Assembly (NCBI GenBank): GCA_033439765.1
Contig: JAULSN010000004.1
Location: 72,001 to 136,000, forward strand
Source of the DNA: Lasiosphaeria ovina
Lineage: Eukaryota > Ascomycota > Sordariomycetes > Sordariales > Lasiosphaeriaceae
Direction: 5' to 3'
Length of the DNA stretch: 64,000 bases
Shown: positions 10,761 through 22,261 of the stretch, one piece after another
Layout of the letters: the number at the start of each line of letters is the position of its first letter
How positions within the stretch are numbered: position 1 is the first letter of the stretch
Notes under the pieces: model-generated
What the model was told of the DNA's origin: nothing
Seen by the model: the letters and a program-made list of their open reading frames with translations, nothing else
Databases searched by the model: none
Made by a program: the position numbers and the translations under genes

Positions 10761-12108
10761 AAGGGTGGCCCGGCGCGCGACTTGGACCCCAGGGAGCTCG
10801 ACATTGTCGTCTTCTTCAGCAGGTCTTGGTAGTTTGTGATTTTGTCTGTGGGGGCAATTTCTCCCGGGCTACGTCATCAACCAAGGCGACAGAAGAGAAG
10901 CTTTTGCCAGTTGGACGCCCAAACTCTGTCTGGGCCGCCCGAGATTAATGGACAAACGGGAGAAGGGGACAAGTAATTTGGCAGGCGATCCAACCAAGCC
11001 AAGGAGGTTACGGACCGTTCGTCCTTCTTCTCCTGAAGCGAGGGTTTGCCGCCTGCAGCATGTTTGATATGGAAATCAAGGCTACTACTGTTGTAATGAA
11101 AAAAAAATTGGGAAGGGAGGGGGATCACCCTCCTGGCAGCTGATATCCTGGACAGGATTAGAGCTTGGGGTATTTAGGTGGTTACTCTACTCTCTGTCCG
11201 GGAGTGAGAAGAAGAACAGGGACGAGTGAGTCGGGTGGGAGGGGAGACATGGACAACTAAAAACACGCACCAAAACCTACCTTACCTACTACTACTACTT
11301 ACTACCCCTACCCTACCCTACCTATAGTTGTTGTACTAGTGTTGTAGAAAAATAGCCAAAACTGCTTTTTGCATTTACTGTAACAATCTAGGCATGGGGT
11401 GGGAAACTAGGTAGGGAGATATTGATTCATGACATTGCAAAGCGACATGCCATATATCATATTTGTTAATAAGATACGCTAAAGATACATGACAAAACAT
11501 TGAGAAACCAGTTATTTATTCGAGAGGGACGGAATTTGAAAGGGGTATATAGAGATATGTCTGTATGTTTAGATAAGGTGGGTAGGTAGGTAGGTAGGCA
11601 TGTATGAATGAGGACCCAAAACCGGCCCCCAGTGTTGCAGAAGCAGCAGTATAAAGAAACAGTTTATGGTCATCGATTCTGACGAACGGACGGGTATTCT
11701 GAACGCAAACCAAGACTCAAGAAAGAAACCAGCCCCGGGGACTCAGAGGACATGAGCCTCTCTGATATCCCGTCTCTATATAAAAACAACCCCAAATATG
11801 AAAGGGGGAGGGATTGATTATGCAAAAAGAGGATAACATGAAAAAAGAGAAGCCAATAACACATACCCCTGCCATACTGTCCATCCAGAATATATACCCT
11901 GCCTGGCAAATGAAATAGGTTGGTCGTGCTGATGAGTAAAGTGGCTCGACCCCGACATTATGCTCCTGCTTGCCCTGGTCTACGAATATCATCGAACCAG
12001 GCACAGAAAGATGCTTGAGTGCATTAACCAAGGTAAGTAAGAACAGGTGCTACCGGCAATGGCGATCAGGCGGTTCAAAGCAAGACGAAACTACGCGTTC
12101 TCGAGCAC
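10761..12108. other. Convergent intergenic region between ADK1 and HOOK
   Basis: About 1.35 kb, no supported gene. There is a CCCTA-rich run near 11300-11325, a (GGTA)4 repeat at 11581-11598, and AT-rich 3' flank sequence between 11400 and 11900. Confidence 0.5.
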
Positions 12109-15078
12109 CTATCTCCGAGGCGTGGCTAACATGGAGGAAACGGCGAGTTAGTTATCGGTCTAAGTGTATTCCCACTCCTATCACAAGAGCGGTAAAAGTT
12201 TTTTTTTTTTTTTCCAAATGGGTAGTGCTTACCATTCACCAATTGCCTCTGCTTGTTCAGCCAACTCTTTGGCGCGTCATGTCTCCGCTGAAGGACGACA
12301 TTGTTTGTTTGCAGACGGCCTGTGAGATCATACCATGCTGTCGATATCATGGCGTTTTCGCGTAATAATGTCTTAATTGCCTGTTCATTTTTGGCCTTTC
12401 ACACAATGCCCGGTTAGCCTCAAGCAACCAGCGTCAAGGTGGAGTAGGTGCACAACAGGAAACATACCTTCTGTTCTGCGTTCGCGCCACCGTTTTCGGC
12501 AACTTTGAGTCGTCGCTGCAAGTCGTATTTGTCTTGCTCGGCCTTTTCAAGCTGCTAGAGATGGGAAAGACCGGGTTAGCGAGGGCCGAAAGACCAATGA
12601 CACTGGGTTGTAGGGTCGGCATCACGGGCAAGCAAGGTTGCTGCATTGTGTATAGATGCTCGGGATTGGTTCGTTCAGTTCCGACAAGCTCACTTGAGCA
12701 TGTTATCACTTGAATTTGCGGAAGAAGTTCAAAAAGCCACCAGTGTTCCACAGCCTCATACGAGACCGCTTTAGAGAAGACGGTGCGCTTGAAGGGTTTG
12801 AGGAAGAACGTGATGACTTTTTCGACTTTTTCGACTCTTCTGCAGGACCTGAGCCGCCCAGAAATATTCCTGGGAAAGGGAACCCTATAAGGGATGCCGT
12901 ATAGGGGGAGTCAAGGCGCGGGGACGGATCATTACTCGCCTCTATTTTCTGTTTGAGGGCTGCCCTTAGCTTCTCAATCTTCTCGGCATCTTCTTTCTTG
13001 GCCTTTGGAGCGTCATCAGGAGTGGGTGGTCCATTAGGCACAGCTGCTGCTACGGCCTCATCAAGTTTCTTTCGGATCATATCCTTGGATATCAACGCGC
13101 CCATGAGCTGCTCTTTCATCTGGTCAAGCTCGAATGTCTTGTTGGAGAGTCGTGCACGTGTCGCGTCGAGCTCGGTCTTAAGCGAGTCCGATATTAACTC
13201 GTCCGATGACTTAAGAGCCGCGAGAGCTGATGACTGCTCATCTCCAATGGCGTTCACTAAGACATAAAAGTTAGCCAAGTCTCGCTGGTGCTCAACCTGG
13301 GTGTGATAGCCACATAGCATACGATCAGTCTTGATGTGAATCAGCTCTCGCTCCCTATCGGTAGCATCCGCCTCAAGCTCCTGGACCTGCTTGCGCAGCT
13401 TCTCCACCTCTCGTGTGGTTTCGAGAAAGTCTTTCCGCATGTTGATGAATACGGAATCCCTAAAGTAGCCAGATGTGAGCAAAGTGAGTCCATGACGCAT
13501 CAACGCATTATCGAGGCCTTCAACTAACCCTTCTGCCGTCATGCTGTTGACTAAAGCATTAATCTGCTCCTGTATTACGGCATGCTTTTCCATGGCCTCT
13601 GTGCACTTAAGGCGATAGTGAATGACCTTTTCATTGGAGCTGTCGAGCTCGGTGCGCAGTCGTTCGTTCTCGGAAGCTACAGTCATGTTGTTACGCAAGA
13701 GGCTATTCTCTGCCTTGAGCCGTGAGAGCTCGAGGCGCAGAGCCACGGCTGGGTCCGCTGTGCTCTCCAGTTCCTGCTCGAGATTAAATTTGGACGTGCT
13801 GGCATCTGGGCTTTCGGATCCTGGCTGCGCTACGTCTCCGAGCTGCAGTTGTTCTTGGAGATCTCTGATCCTGCTTTCATCAAGCTGTCGCCTCGACTCC
13901 AGTAAGTCAACTCTCCGCTTGAGCTCTTCGTTGGCGTCCTGGAGGACGTTCTTTGACTGGATCGTAAAGATGATCTCCTGCTCGTTGGTGGCCAACACTC
14001 TGCTTTTTTCCTCGATCTCTTTCTGCAGCTTTCGGTTCAGCGCTTTGACGTCTTCAAAGTCCCGTAGATCTTGCTCGAGCTGGATAATCTGTTCGTCTAG
14101 TATCCTGTTTCTCTGCTGTATTGCCGTAAGGTCTTGTGCCTTTTTCCTGTAGTTCTCGAGGCCTTTGATATGCTGTTGCTGCAGTTTTGTATCGTGGTCA
14201 AGCATGGTGATCTTGTCTTCCAGGTCCTTTGTCCGTTCAGCCTTGAAGCGGAGACCTTCGTTCTCCTTCTCCAGCCTCGCCGAACGGACTGTCTCTTTCT
14301 GAACCATGTCCTCCAACCGGTCAATCTCGACGATCTTCTCGCGGATTTCGTTTCTCAAATCTCTGATAGCCGTAGTTGCGTCAGCCCCCCTGGTGCGCTT
14401 GTGGGTAGAGAGCTCATCTTGGGCATTTCTCAAATCCTGCAGCAGAGCCTCCCGTGAGTCGAGAAGCTTGTCAATGCGGGATTGGAGGTCGGCATTCTGT
14501 TTCTTGATCATGTCGAGGTTTTTCTTGGTCTGGTCCAGCTCTTCCTCCATCAGATCGGGATCTCTGAAGGTTTGGAGATCGATTGGGTCCTCCTGTGACG
14601 GCGTATTATTGCTCTCAATTTCCATTCTCAGCTGGTTCATGTGTCCGATAATCTTGGCGATCTCGCCCTGGGCGGCAATGTCGAGCTCCATGATCTTGGG
14701 GACGTAAGTCTTAGATAGGGAACCGAGACAGGCCGCGATCAGGAAGGAAGTGAGAAACTCGCACATCTTGTTGTCGTCCGGGTTCTCGGTGATGGCGCGG
14801 AACTTTGAGGGCGACGGGGCAAGGGCAGGTATGTCGTCGCGGAGGAAGCTGGCCAGGCCGCGGTAGACAGTCTCGAGGTTCTGTTTGTTTTCTTCCAACG
14901 TCGAGGGGTGCTGGGCCAAGCTCGAGCTATCAAACTCGGGCGCCAGCATCTGCTCGAGGATCTGGCCCAGCACGACACCATCCTGTAGGTCTTGAAGGGT
15001 TGCGGCCTTGCGCCGCGTGTCGAATGTGTTGACCCATCGCAGAAGCGCGGTCTGCGTCTGGGAGCTGTACTGTGTCAT
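12109..15078 (-). CDS. hookA: Hook-family dynein adaptor (HookA/Hok1-like)
   Basis: Links dynein to early endosomes for long-range hyphal transport, partnering the FTS-FHIP complex in fungi. The ATG is at 15078; 24 more upstream codons are open but lack ATG. The N-terminal Hook domain (about residues 1-150) begins ALLRWVNTFDTRRKAATLQD. Coiled coil fills about 170-710. Conserved C-terminal exons lie downstream: 12468-12554 (QLEKAEQDKYDLQRRLK), 12233-12380 (AWYDLTGRLQTNNVVLQRRH) and 12109-12125 (ending ATPRR). Introns 12381-12467 and 12126-12232 are ordinary GT-AG. Joining exon 1 (12940-15078) to the next exon needs a 385-nt GC-AG intron (12555-12939, AG|GCGAGT; CTAAC branch, CTAG acceptor), giving 796 residues. 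Without that splice the frame runs on to a stop at 12706 (790 residues) with a Ser/Lys-rich tail. Gene identity sure; the first junction is inferred. Confidence 0.88.
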
Positions 15079-16988
15079 TGCAGGGCTACTTTGATGCCCC
15101 GCGATCGATGTTGTGTTCCCTCTAGGTAGGATGGTCGTGAAAGTCGGCACGATGAGGCTTTCGAACTAGGGTCGCGAATTCGAGATGTGTAGCCCGTGGC
15201 GCCGAAGGTACCGGCCGGAGGTTGGGTGGTCAGTGCCTTAGGTACCTGCCTCGAGCTGGTGGTACAGTGTCTTCCTGCCCAAGTAAGGTAAGTGATGGGA
15301 AGGTGGATAGGTGTACGTATCGAGGTTGCAAAGGGCCAACAGACGTTACAAAGACGAGGGGCGGCTTGGCCACTATTAAATAGGATGGAAGCCAGTCGGG
15401 GCTCTTGCGTTTCATGTTTGCGCGGAGCGAGCTTGTTCTGGGTAGCTGTGCTTCGAGAGTGGCATTGTTCTAGTCCTTTTCTTACCAGTCTTTATCTAGC
15501 CGCATAGCTCTCATGCAACAAGAAGCTCTGGCCTTTGTGGTCGACTTATCCGCAGTACCAAACGTTATTCAGTATGCTAGCTCCCTGTCGCAAGGGTAAC
15601 AGGGGCTTTGATGGCGAGTCTTCGGCGAGCCAAGTGCGCCCCAATTGGCCTGGCAGCTGGCGGGCCACCTGCGGCTGGCTGCAGGCAATATGCATGAACT
15701 GGGAGCCGCTTCCATGGTTTCGTCACCTTCTCCAGTGGCGCTTCATTCTCCCCGCCATCCCATGGGATTTGCGAGAAGAGATCAACAGTCCAGAGGTCAG
15801 CCGCCAGTAATCTTTGCATCTCCATACCAAAGGATATCCTCGGCATTTACACTTCGATTGCACCTTCTCGTTTCATGGATCTCCAACCTGCCATCATCCC
15901 CTTTCGCCGACTCCGCATTGCCTCTGTTGCAGCATCATATCCTGGACACGAGACGAAGGGTTGGACGCCCAGACAATTTACGGAGTACTGGCCCGACTCT
16001 CATTTCATTGATCAAGCCCTCCTTTGATAATGACGAGAGTCGTCGATAACTGAACAGCTCAATAACAAATGAAGAGGAATAACATGCTCCAAGGTGTTCG
16101 TCCCGGGCTTAGGGCTAAGGTAATATACAGTACAATCCGTAAATGATTATTAGTGCGGTATATGAGAATATTTTATTGAAAATAAATCAGCAAAGAAAAT
16201 CCCTTGCTCGGTATTTCTAGGACGAAGCTATCTCCGGGATTCTATACCATATGCCCCAAGTGTTGCCGCCTTCCCTGAGATGTTTGTTCGCGTGGTGCTC
16301 GGGGAGAATAAGGATTGCAGCATAAAAAGCATAAGATAGGTGTTTATAGGGGATAGATAGGCCTCTAAGATTCAATAATAGGGATTCCAGTATCTATTGC
16401 CTCCCTCGGCAAAGAAGAACTTTAGGGCGAGCAGGTACTGAGGCCATTCGGATCTTGGAAAGTCTCCCGCAAGGAACATTCAGGTATGTAGTCCCCAAAC
16501 TCTGCTGAAGAAGAACACCACGATATTGCGTCCAAGCCAATCCACCTACCTATGCAGGTCAAGTCTATCTTCTCAACTTCCATTCTCCTCAGGATATAAG
16601 GTACTATATCCGTAGCTGATTCGCGATCAGGGCATTTCTTCCGGCTTGTCACTTTACAGAAAAGCCAAATGACGTAATGCGTCACTTAACTTCAGCTTGT
16701 CTTGAGCGCGCGAATAATGGGTGCGAAGGATTAATACTATCATTACTTTCGTCTCCGGCCATGATGCAGCAAAGTGCTCAGCCCGATCAAATTAATACTT
16801 GAATAGATACAAAGGTCCCGGGCCAGGAATTGCTGTGGAATTCCAACCACGACGCCAATCCAGCCCTCCAAACATATTCTTTCACGACGAATCATCGAGT
16901 TGAGGGGTTTCACCACTTGGGCAAAAGGGCCAAAAAGCGGGCGTTGTCTCCATTACAACAGCATGCCCGTTCATCCCGACATCTCTAG
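15079..16988. other. Intergenic region: HOOK promoter, repeat copy C, 3' flank of the I9 inhibitor gene
   Basis: About 1.9 kb without a supported gene. It includes a TACGGAGTA motif (15979-15987), the repeat copy C (about 16262-16500) and AT-rich sequence between 16050 and 16800. Confidence 0.5.
16262..16500 (+). mobile_element. MITE-like element, copy C (degenerate)
   Basis: Same order of blocks as copy A. The left arm is TTCCCTGAGATGTTTGTTCG (A: TCCCTGAATGTTTGTTGACG). The middle carries GATAGGCCTCTAAGATTCAA. The right part carries GAGGCCATTCGGATCTTGGA and AAAGTCTCCCGCAAGGAACA, ending ACATTCAGGTATGTA. Ends are approximate because both arms are damaged. Confidence 0.6.
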
Positions 16989-17358
16989 TTACAGCGACGA
17001 CACAATCTCATCTTCTTCCACGACCGCGTTGTACTCTTTGCCCCATGCCGACACTGATTCGAGGACTTTGTCGCCGACTTTGGCCGCAAACCCCCTAGAT
17101 GGACATTAGTATAGGCTTCCCCTTGTATTGCCAATGCGATCGCGAGGCCATAAAATCGCTCCACCGCAAGGCTTACTTGATCAACTGGTATTCGTGCGTA
17201 ATCAAGCCTCCCGAATCAATAATGGCCTTCTTTGCTTGATCCAGAACCGAGTCTGGAGTGTTGCCCGGATACGTAATGATAACCGACTTCTGGATGTCCA
17301 CGGCAATGACGCCGGCGAAGAAGGTCAGGGCCGCGATGAGGAAAGCGAATAGTCTCAT
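16989..17358 (-). CDS. Small secreted or vacuolar I9-type peptidase inhibitor
   Basis: Stand-alone inhibitor I9 fold, like the propeptide of subtilisin-type proteases and yeast Pbi2. Exons 17177-17358 and 16989-17094, split by an 82-nt intron (GTAAGC...CTAG), encode 95 residues. The N-terminus MRLFAFLIAALTFFAGVIA is a clear signal peptide, so the mature protein would start near residue 20 (VDIQKSVIITYPG). The domain continues through TPDSVLDQAKKAIIDSGG and HEYQLIKGFAAKVGDKV, the usual I9 pattern, and ends EEDEIVSSL. Pbi2 itself has no signal peptide; here secretion or vacuolar delivery is inferred. No protease follows in frame, so it is not a truncated subtilase. The start lies 600 bp from that of RPN8 on the opposite strand. 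Confidence 0.8.
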
Positions 17359-17958
17359 GGTTGCTATAGAACCGAAGTGCTTGCTGTGTTCTGCTCCGAT
17401 TTTACTTTGGAAATATTGCGGGCGTGAAATTCGGTGCTTTATTATGAGCGAGTGAGTAGTGGCGCGATATGTCTTTGCGTGTATCGTGTCGTGTGTTCGT
17501 CGTGGAAGTGGACAACTTCCCCAGAAACCGAGGCGAGTTAAGAGGGGCACCTCCCGTTTTTACGTTCGGATCTGCCGATCAGTCACGCGCCAAGACGGCC
17601 TTCCGTCAGAGACCCCTTTGACGGGCTCAAACAGGAAGCTAAAACAAACCATGCACCTTGGGGCTTGCAAGTAGCGGGTGATTATGTAAGACGGAATTGG
17701 CGCTAGCCAAATTGGGAAAGGTTGCGGCCCAAGCGTGTTTCCCAGCCTTGCCGCTCGCTTGAGAGCTGAGACCTAGTCTAGCCTCATTGGGTGCTTGTCA
17801 ACTTCCTAACCAGCGAAGGCGAGAGGCAACCAAACCTGTGACGACGACCAGCCTGAGAATTATACCGAACTCGACAACAACCCGCGCCCGCCGAATTTTG
17901 CACGATCCCGTAATCCACCACACACTACCCAACAGTCTAGATCAGTGTAGCGCCCGCA
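17359..17958. promoter_or_regulatory. Shared divergent region between the I9 inhibitor gene and RPN8
   Basis: A 600-bp head-to-head spacer. No TATA box or recognisable proteasome-gene control element was found by eye. Confidence 0.4.
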
Positions 17959-19179
17959 ATGCCTACCACCACCGCAGAAACGCTGTCGCTGGTGACGCGC
18001 AACGTGTCGGTGGCCCCGTTGGTCCTGCTCTCAACCGTCGATCACTACAACCGCACCGAAGCCAACAAAAGCAAGAGCAAGCGGGTGGTTGGCGTGCTAT
18101 TAGGGCAGAACGACGGCAAGAATGTGCGCGTATCAAACAGCTTTGCGGGTGAGGGGAGACCAATTTCATCGTCTTCTGGCGGCTGCCCGGCATGTTGCTG
18201 ACCTAGCTACACCAGTTCCCTTCGAGGAGGACGAGAGGGACCCGTCGGTCTGGTTTCTCGACCACAACTACGTCGAGTCGATGATCGACATGTTCAAGAA
18301 GGTCAATGCCCGGGAGAAGTTAATAGGCTGGTACCATTCGGGCCCCAAGCTCCGGGCCTCGGATCTTGAGATCAACGAGCTCTTCAAACGCTACACACCG
18401 AACCCGCTGTTGGTCATCATCGATGTGCAGCCAAAGGAGGCCGGTGTGCCGACAGATGCCTACTTTGCTGTGGAGGAAATCAAGGATGTATGTCATCCGT
18501 TTTGTTGGGAAGCCAAGCACTGGCCGATGCAATTACTGACAAGTCCGTACTCTAGGACGGCACCACCACATCCAAGACGTTCGTCCACACACCGTCGATT
18601 ATTGAGGCGGAAGAGGCCGAGGAGATTGGCGTCGAGCACCTGCTGCGCGATATCCGCGACGTTGCGGTCGGCACGCTGTCTACTCGCATTACCAACCAAC
18701 TCCAATCGCTCCAAGGGCTCCACCTCCGCCTCCGTGACATCCAAGCCTACCTTCAAAAAGTGCTCGACGGCGCGCTCCCCGTCAATCACGCCATCCTCGG
18801 CAACCTCCAGGATGTATTCAACCTGCTCCCAAACCTGTCGACACCAAAGTCTGGCGCTGGCGTGAATGGCGCGTCGGCCGATGGCGAGCTCAGCCATGCG
18901 ATGAGCATCAAGACCAACGACCAGATGATGGCTATCTACTTGAGCAGTCTAATCCGGGCCATCACTGCCTTCCACGATCTTATTGAGAATAAGATCCAAA
19001 ACAGACAGCAGCAGGAGGAGAAGGATGCTGCCAAAAAGGAGGGCGAGAATGGAGCCAAGGACGGCGAAAAGAAGGATGGCGACAAGAAGGAGAACGTCCC
19101 CGCCAACGGTGTCAGCGGCGACTCTCAGGAGGCCAGCGGAGATAAAGAGAAGGAGGGGCCAAAAGACAAGAAGAAATAG
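17959..19179 (+). CDS. rpn8: 26S proteasome lid subunit RPN8 (PSMD7)
   Basis: Structural MPN subunit that pairs with the deubiquitinase RPN11 in the 19S lid. Exons 17959-18148, 18216-18487 and 18556-19179 join in frame to 361 residues. The MPN domain covers about residues 15-155 ([55 protein letters not shown]). Where an active JAMM enzyme has HxH, this reads HSG, so it is the catalytically dead MPN type, as expected for RPN8. The C-terminal helices include [21 protein letters not shown] tail of about 60 Lys/Glu-rich residues ends KDKKK. Introns begin GTGAGG and GTATGT. Convergent with the SWIM gene. Very confident. Confidence 0.97.
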
Positions 19180-19558
19180 GCGGGGGGGCATCTGGGGCTC
19201 CGGGAAGCAGAGGCGCATGTGTGTACGAGGACTTGATAGACTTACTACTGCCCGGGCGAAAAGGCTCGGGAAATGTTTACTAGTGGCAGCACATTAGCGA
19301 TCCTGTTATGGCGCTTAGAAGGGAAGTTGGGGACATATGACTTGACTCTACATGCACGAGCGCACCGCGGTCCTGTAACTGTTTGGATAAGGATGATTTA
19401 TGCAAAGTAACTGATGAGGCTGGCCTCTGACCTCTACCTCTGCATGACCCATGGGCTTCCCCCGCCAGATCAGATCTTGCAAAGGTCTTCAGATATACCA
19501 CTAGGTACAAATAACGCCTTGCAAGTTTGGAAAAGCGGTCAAGTCTACATACACTACA
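19180..19558. other. Convergent intergenic region, RPN8 to SWIM gene
   Basis: 379 bp of 3' flanks. Nothing notable seen. Confidence 0.5.
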
Positions 19559-20551
19559 CTACACATTGGCAACAATGCCCACCATCTCGTCCTGCGTCAC
19601 CGTGCGCTCGACAACGTAGCTCCCCAGCGCAGCCTGCCACCTCTCGCCCAGCATGCATGCCAGCAGGTGTTTGCACATGGGCGCCGCGTCGTCGCCTCTC
19701 CCTTCACCCTCACCCTCGCTCGGGTAGCCACCCAGACTCATCCCCCCAAACGACCACTCTGCCTCCTCTGGTTCTACTACTAGTTCGGCGTCCTTCGGCC
19801 CATGGGCTTCTGTCTCGGTAGCAGCAGCAGGGCCGTTTTGGGTGTGCGCCGTCGCCGTGTCAGCTGTCGTCCCGGACACCGCTGCAAACGCAAACGCCGC
19901 GCAGGTGCAGTTCCACGCGCCCAGGCGGACCATGTACGTTGCTTCTGCGGGAAGTGGTGCTCCTGGTGTTGGTGCTCCGTCCATTCCGCCTCCGCCTCCG
20001 CCGCCGCCGCCGCGTCGTCTTCGCCGCTGGTTGTGTTGCTGCTGCTGGGCGGACCGGACGAGGAAGAACTGAGGTGCCTCATTTCTTCTCGCTTCTGGCT
20101 TCTTGATGTTGCTGTTGGTGTTGCTCTCTGGTTCCTGTGGCAGTGGTAGTGGCGGTGGTAGTGGTGCCGTCGCGTGGGCTCTCACCCCTCCGCCACCGTC
20201 TCCTGGCTTGACAGCAGCGGTCGCCTCTTGCGGCGCACTCCCAGCAGCGGCAGTGTTGTCATAGCCGTGGTGACCAACACATTCGAGGACGACCCGAGCG
20301 ACCAGCCCGCGGTCGAGAAGGTCCAGCGCCGGCAGAACCAGGCCCGGGAACAGCACGTGCAGCGTGACGATGAGGTAGCGGTGCGACAGGGGCACGAGGC
20401 GGAGCGGGTTCGTTCTGGCTTCTTGTTGCTGTTGTTGCTGCGCTGGCCCTGCAGGTTGCTGCAGTGGGATGCTGGCGATGGCGTCGACCAGCGACGCGAG
20501 GACACGGCGGGGTGACGGGAGGAGAGGCGCTGACGAGGACGACAGTACCAT
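19559..20551 (-). CDS. SWIM-type zinc-finger protein, Shu2/Sws1-like
   Basis: Likely member of the Shu2/Sws1 family, which works with Rad51 paralogues in homologous recombination. 330 residues from ATG 20551. The SWIM motif is CxC...CxH: C215 and C217 in NCTCAAFAFAAV, C293 and H295 in CKHLLACML. The flanking residues resemble those of human SWS1 (CSCPAFAF, CKHLLA). The spacer between the halves is about 75 residues, far longer than usual, and acidic. Poly-Gln (38-43) and an Arg5-Gly9 run (176-189) are low-complexity. Upstream, CTAAAC and TATCTAG just before 20557 look like an intron end; splicing a 43-nt intron there would add an ATG at 20624 and about ten residues in frame. Family assignment moderate; role inferred. 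Confidence 0.65.
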   Translation of the reverse strand: MVLSSSSAPLLPSPRRVLASLVDAIASIPLQQPAGPAQQQQQQEARTNPLRLVPLSHRYLIVTLHVLFPGLVLPALDLLDRGLVARVVLECVGHHGYDNTAAAGSAPQEATAAVKPGDGGGGVRAHATAPLPPPLPLPQEPESNTNSNIKKPEARRNEAPQFFLVRSAQQQQHNQRRRRRGGGGGGGGGMDGAPTPGAPLPAEATYMVRLGAWNCTCAAFAFAAVSGTTADTATAHTQNGPAAATETEAHGPKDAELVVEPEEAEWSFGGMSLGGYPSEGEGEGRGDDAAPMCKHLLACMLGERWQAALGSYVVERTVTQDEMVGIVANV

Positions 20552-20890
20552 CTCAGGCTAGATAGGCAGAAGAATCCAGGGTTTAGTCCGCGTCGTCAAC
20601 CATCAGCTCCAGAGATCGAGTCATTTTTTTTTCTTTTTCTTTTTGGTGCTCAAACGTCTGCAGTGGACAACTGACTTCTGTTTTTAGGTGGGAAGGCGGG
20701 AAAGGCGAGGCGACTTTTACCCCCACTAGGCCAACATCAACAAATTGAAGGTTGTCACCCTGCATTATGAACAGGTCCCGATCACGAACCTGCACGCTGG
20801 TGTATGGACATATTTCGCCACGCTTGTATCGTTTGATTCCTACGATTATATCAAAGGTAAAGATATAACACGGTATACACGTCTCTCACA
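20552..20890. other. Short intergenic region between HEM13 3' end and the SWIM gene
   Basis: 339 bp containing the possible upstream exon start of the SWIM gene (ATG at 20624, minus strand) and an A-rich tract on that strand. Nothing else supported. Confidence 0.4.
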
Positions 20891-22261
20891 CTATACCCAT
20901 TCCTTGGGGTGTTTCAAGACCTCCACCAGTTTGGCTTCCCTGCTGTCGGGCTTGGGCTCGTGCATGTACTTCCACCCCGCCGTCAGGGGCAGGCTCATCA
21001 GGATGCTCTCGACCCGGGCGCCAGGCGTGTTCAACCCAAATGAGGTTCCGCGGTCGTGCACCAGGTTGAACTCGACATACCGGCCCCGCCGGATCTGCTG
21101 CCATTCCTTCTCCTCCTCTGTGAACGGCATGTCTTTGCGCCTATTGACGATGGCTGTATATGTCGGGGCAAACGAGTCAAGTGAATCCTTGATGAACGCA
21201 AACAAGTTCTCCTTGTCCTGCACTGTCTCGTCCAGGTCGTCGAAAAAAATACCCCCTATCCCCCGGCTCTCGTTGCGGTGCTTATTGTAGAAATACTCGT
21301 CGCACCACTTCTTGAACCTGGGGTAGTAGTCCTTGTTATGCCCGTCGCAGGCGTCCTTGAGCGACCTGTGGAACTGTACGGCGTCCTCGTCGAATATGTA
21401 GTTGGGCGTCAGGTCACTCCCGCCCCCAAACCACCATGCGCCCGACGTCCCGTCCGGCTTCGCTGTCTCAAAATACCGGTAGTTCAGATGCACCGTCGGC
21501 GCCATGGGGTTCTTGGGATGCACGATGAGGCTGAGCCCGGCGGCGAAGAACTCGAGGCTGTCGGGGATCTTCTCGCCGTCCACCAGGTTCTTGTGGTTGG
21601 CGCGCATCTTGATGATGCCGGCCTTGGGCAGCGAGCCGTACACGACACTGATGCCCACGCCCGCCTTCTCAAACACATTGCCGTCCTGCAGCACGCAGGT
21701 GATGCCGCCGCCGCCCTCCTTCCGCTGCCACTCGTCCACCTGGAACTTTGAGCCGTCCACCGCCTCTAGCGCCTGCACAATCTCCATCTGCTTCTCCTTG
21801 ACGAACTTCTCCATGCGGAGGCGCATCGGCGAGGCATCTGTAATGGCATTTTCCTGCTTCGTTTGCTGGTCGCGCTCGGCGAGACTCAGCGAGTCAAGGT
21901 TCAGCGTATCTGGGGTAGCCTGCAAATAGGAAACTCATAGTTAGCCGAACTGTCCGTGAGGACACGAAGCAACAAATTTTGTTCGTATACGCAGGGGTTT
22001 GGTAAAGTTCTTATCGGCGAGTGTTTAGACTCGAATGCATACCATCTTGTATAACAAGGGCGAAGCGGCGAGCAAGCTCAAAGCTGCCCAGCCTAGGTAT
22101 TTTGTCAAGGACGTTGAAGAGTGCTGGGAGGCGGAAGTGTGCGCGAGGCTGGGAAGACGTCTCTGGGAGCTCCGGTAGCGGTTTGTCGTTTGTTTGCAGC
22201 TCAATTGACGAAGGGGCTTGTGCTGGGCTAAAAGGCGAAAGATTGGTCGTCGAGAAACCAT
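20891..22261 (-). CDS. hem13: Coproporphyrinogen III oxidase, oxygen-dependent, with mitochondrial presequence
   Basis: Converts coproporphyrinogen III to protoporphyrinogen IX in heme synthesis. Exon 1 is 22043-22261 and exon 2 is 20891-21919, joined by a GTATGC...GCAG intron to 415 residues. The core starts about residue 100 and carries [48 protein letters not shown] and [15 protein letters not shown], the hallmark blocks of the family. Exon 1 adds 73 residues: an Arg-rich amphipathic start ([11 protein letters not shown]), then a hydrophobic stretch [19 protein letters not shown]. That bipartite signal suggests the intermembrane space, as in animals, rather than the cytosol as in budding yeast. 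It is divergent from ATG8. Enzyme call very confident; location inferred. Confidence 0.96.
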
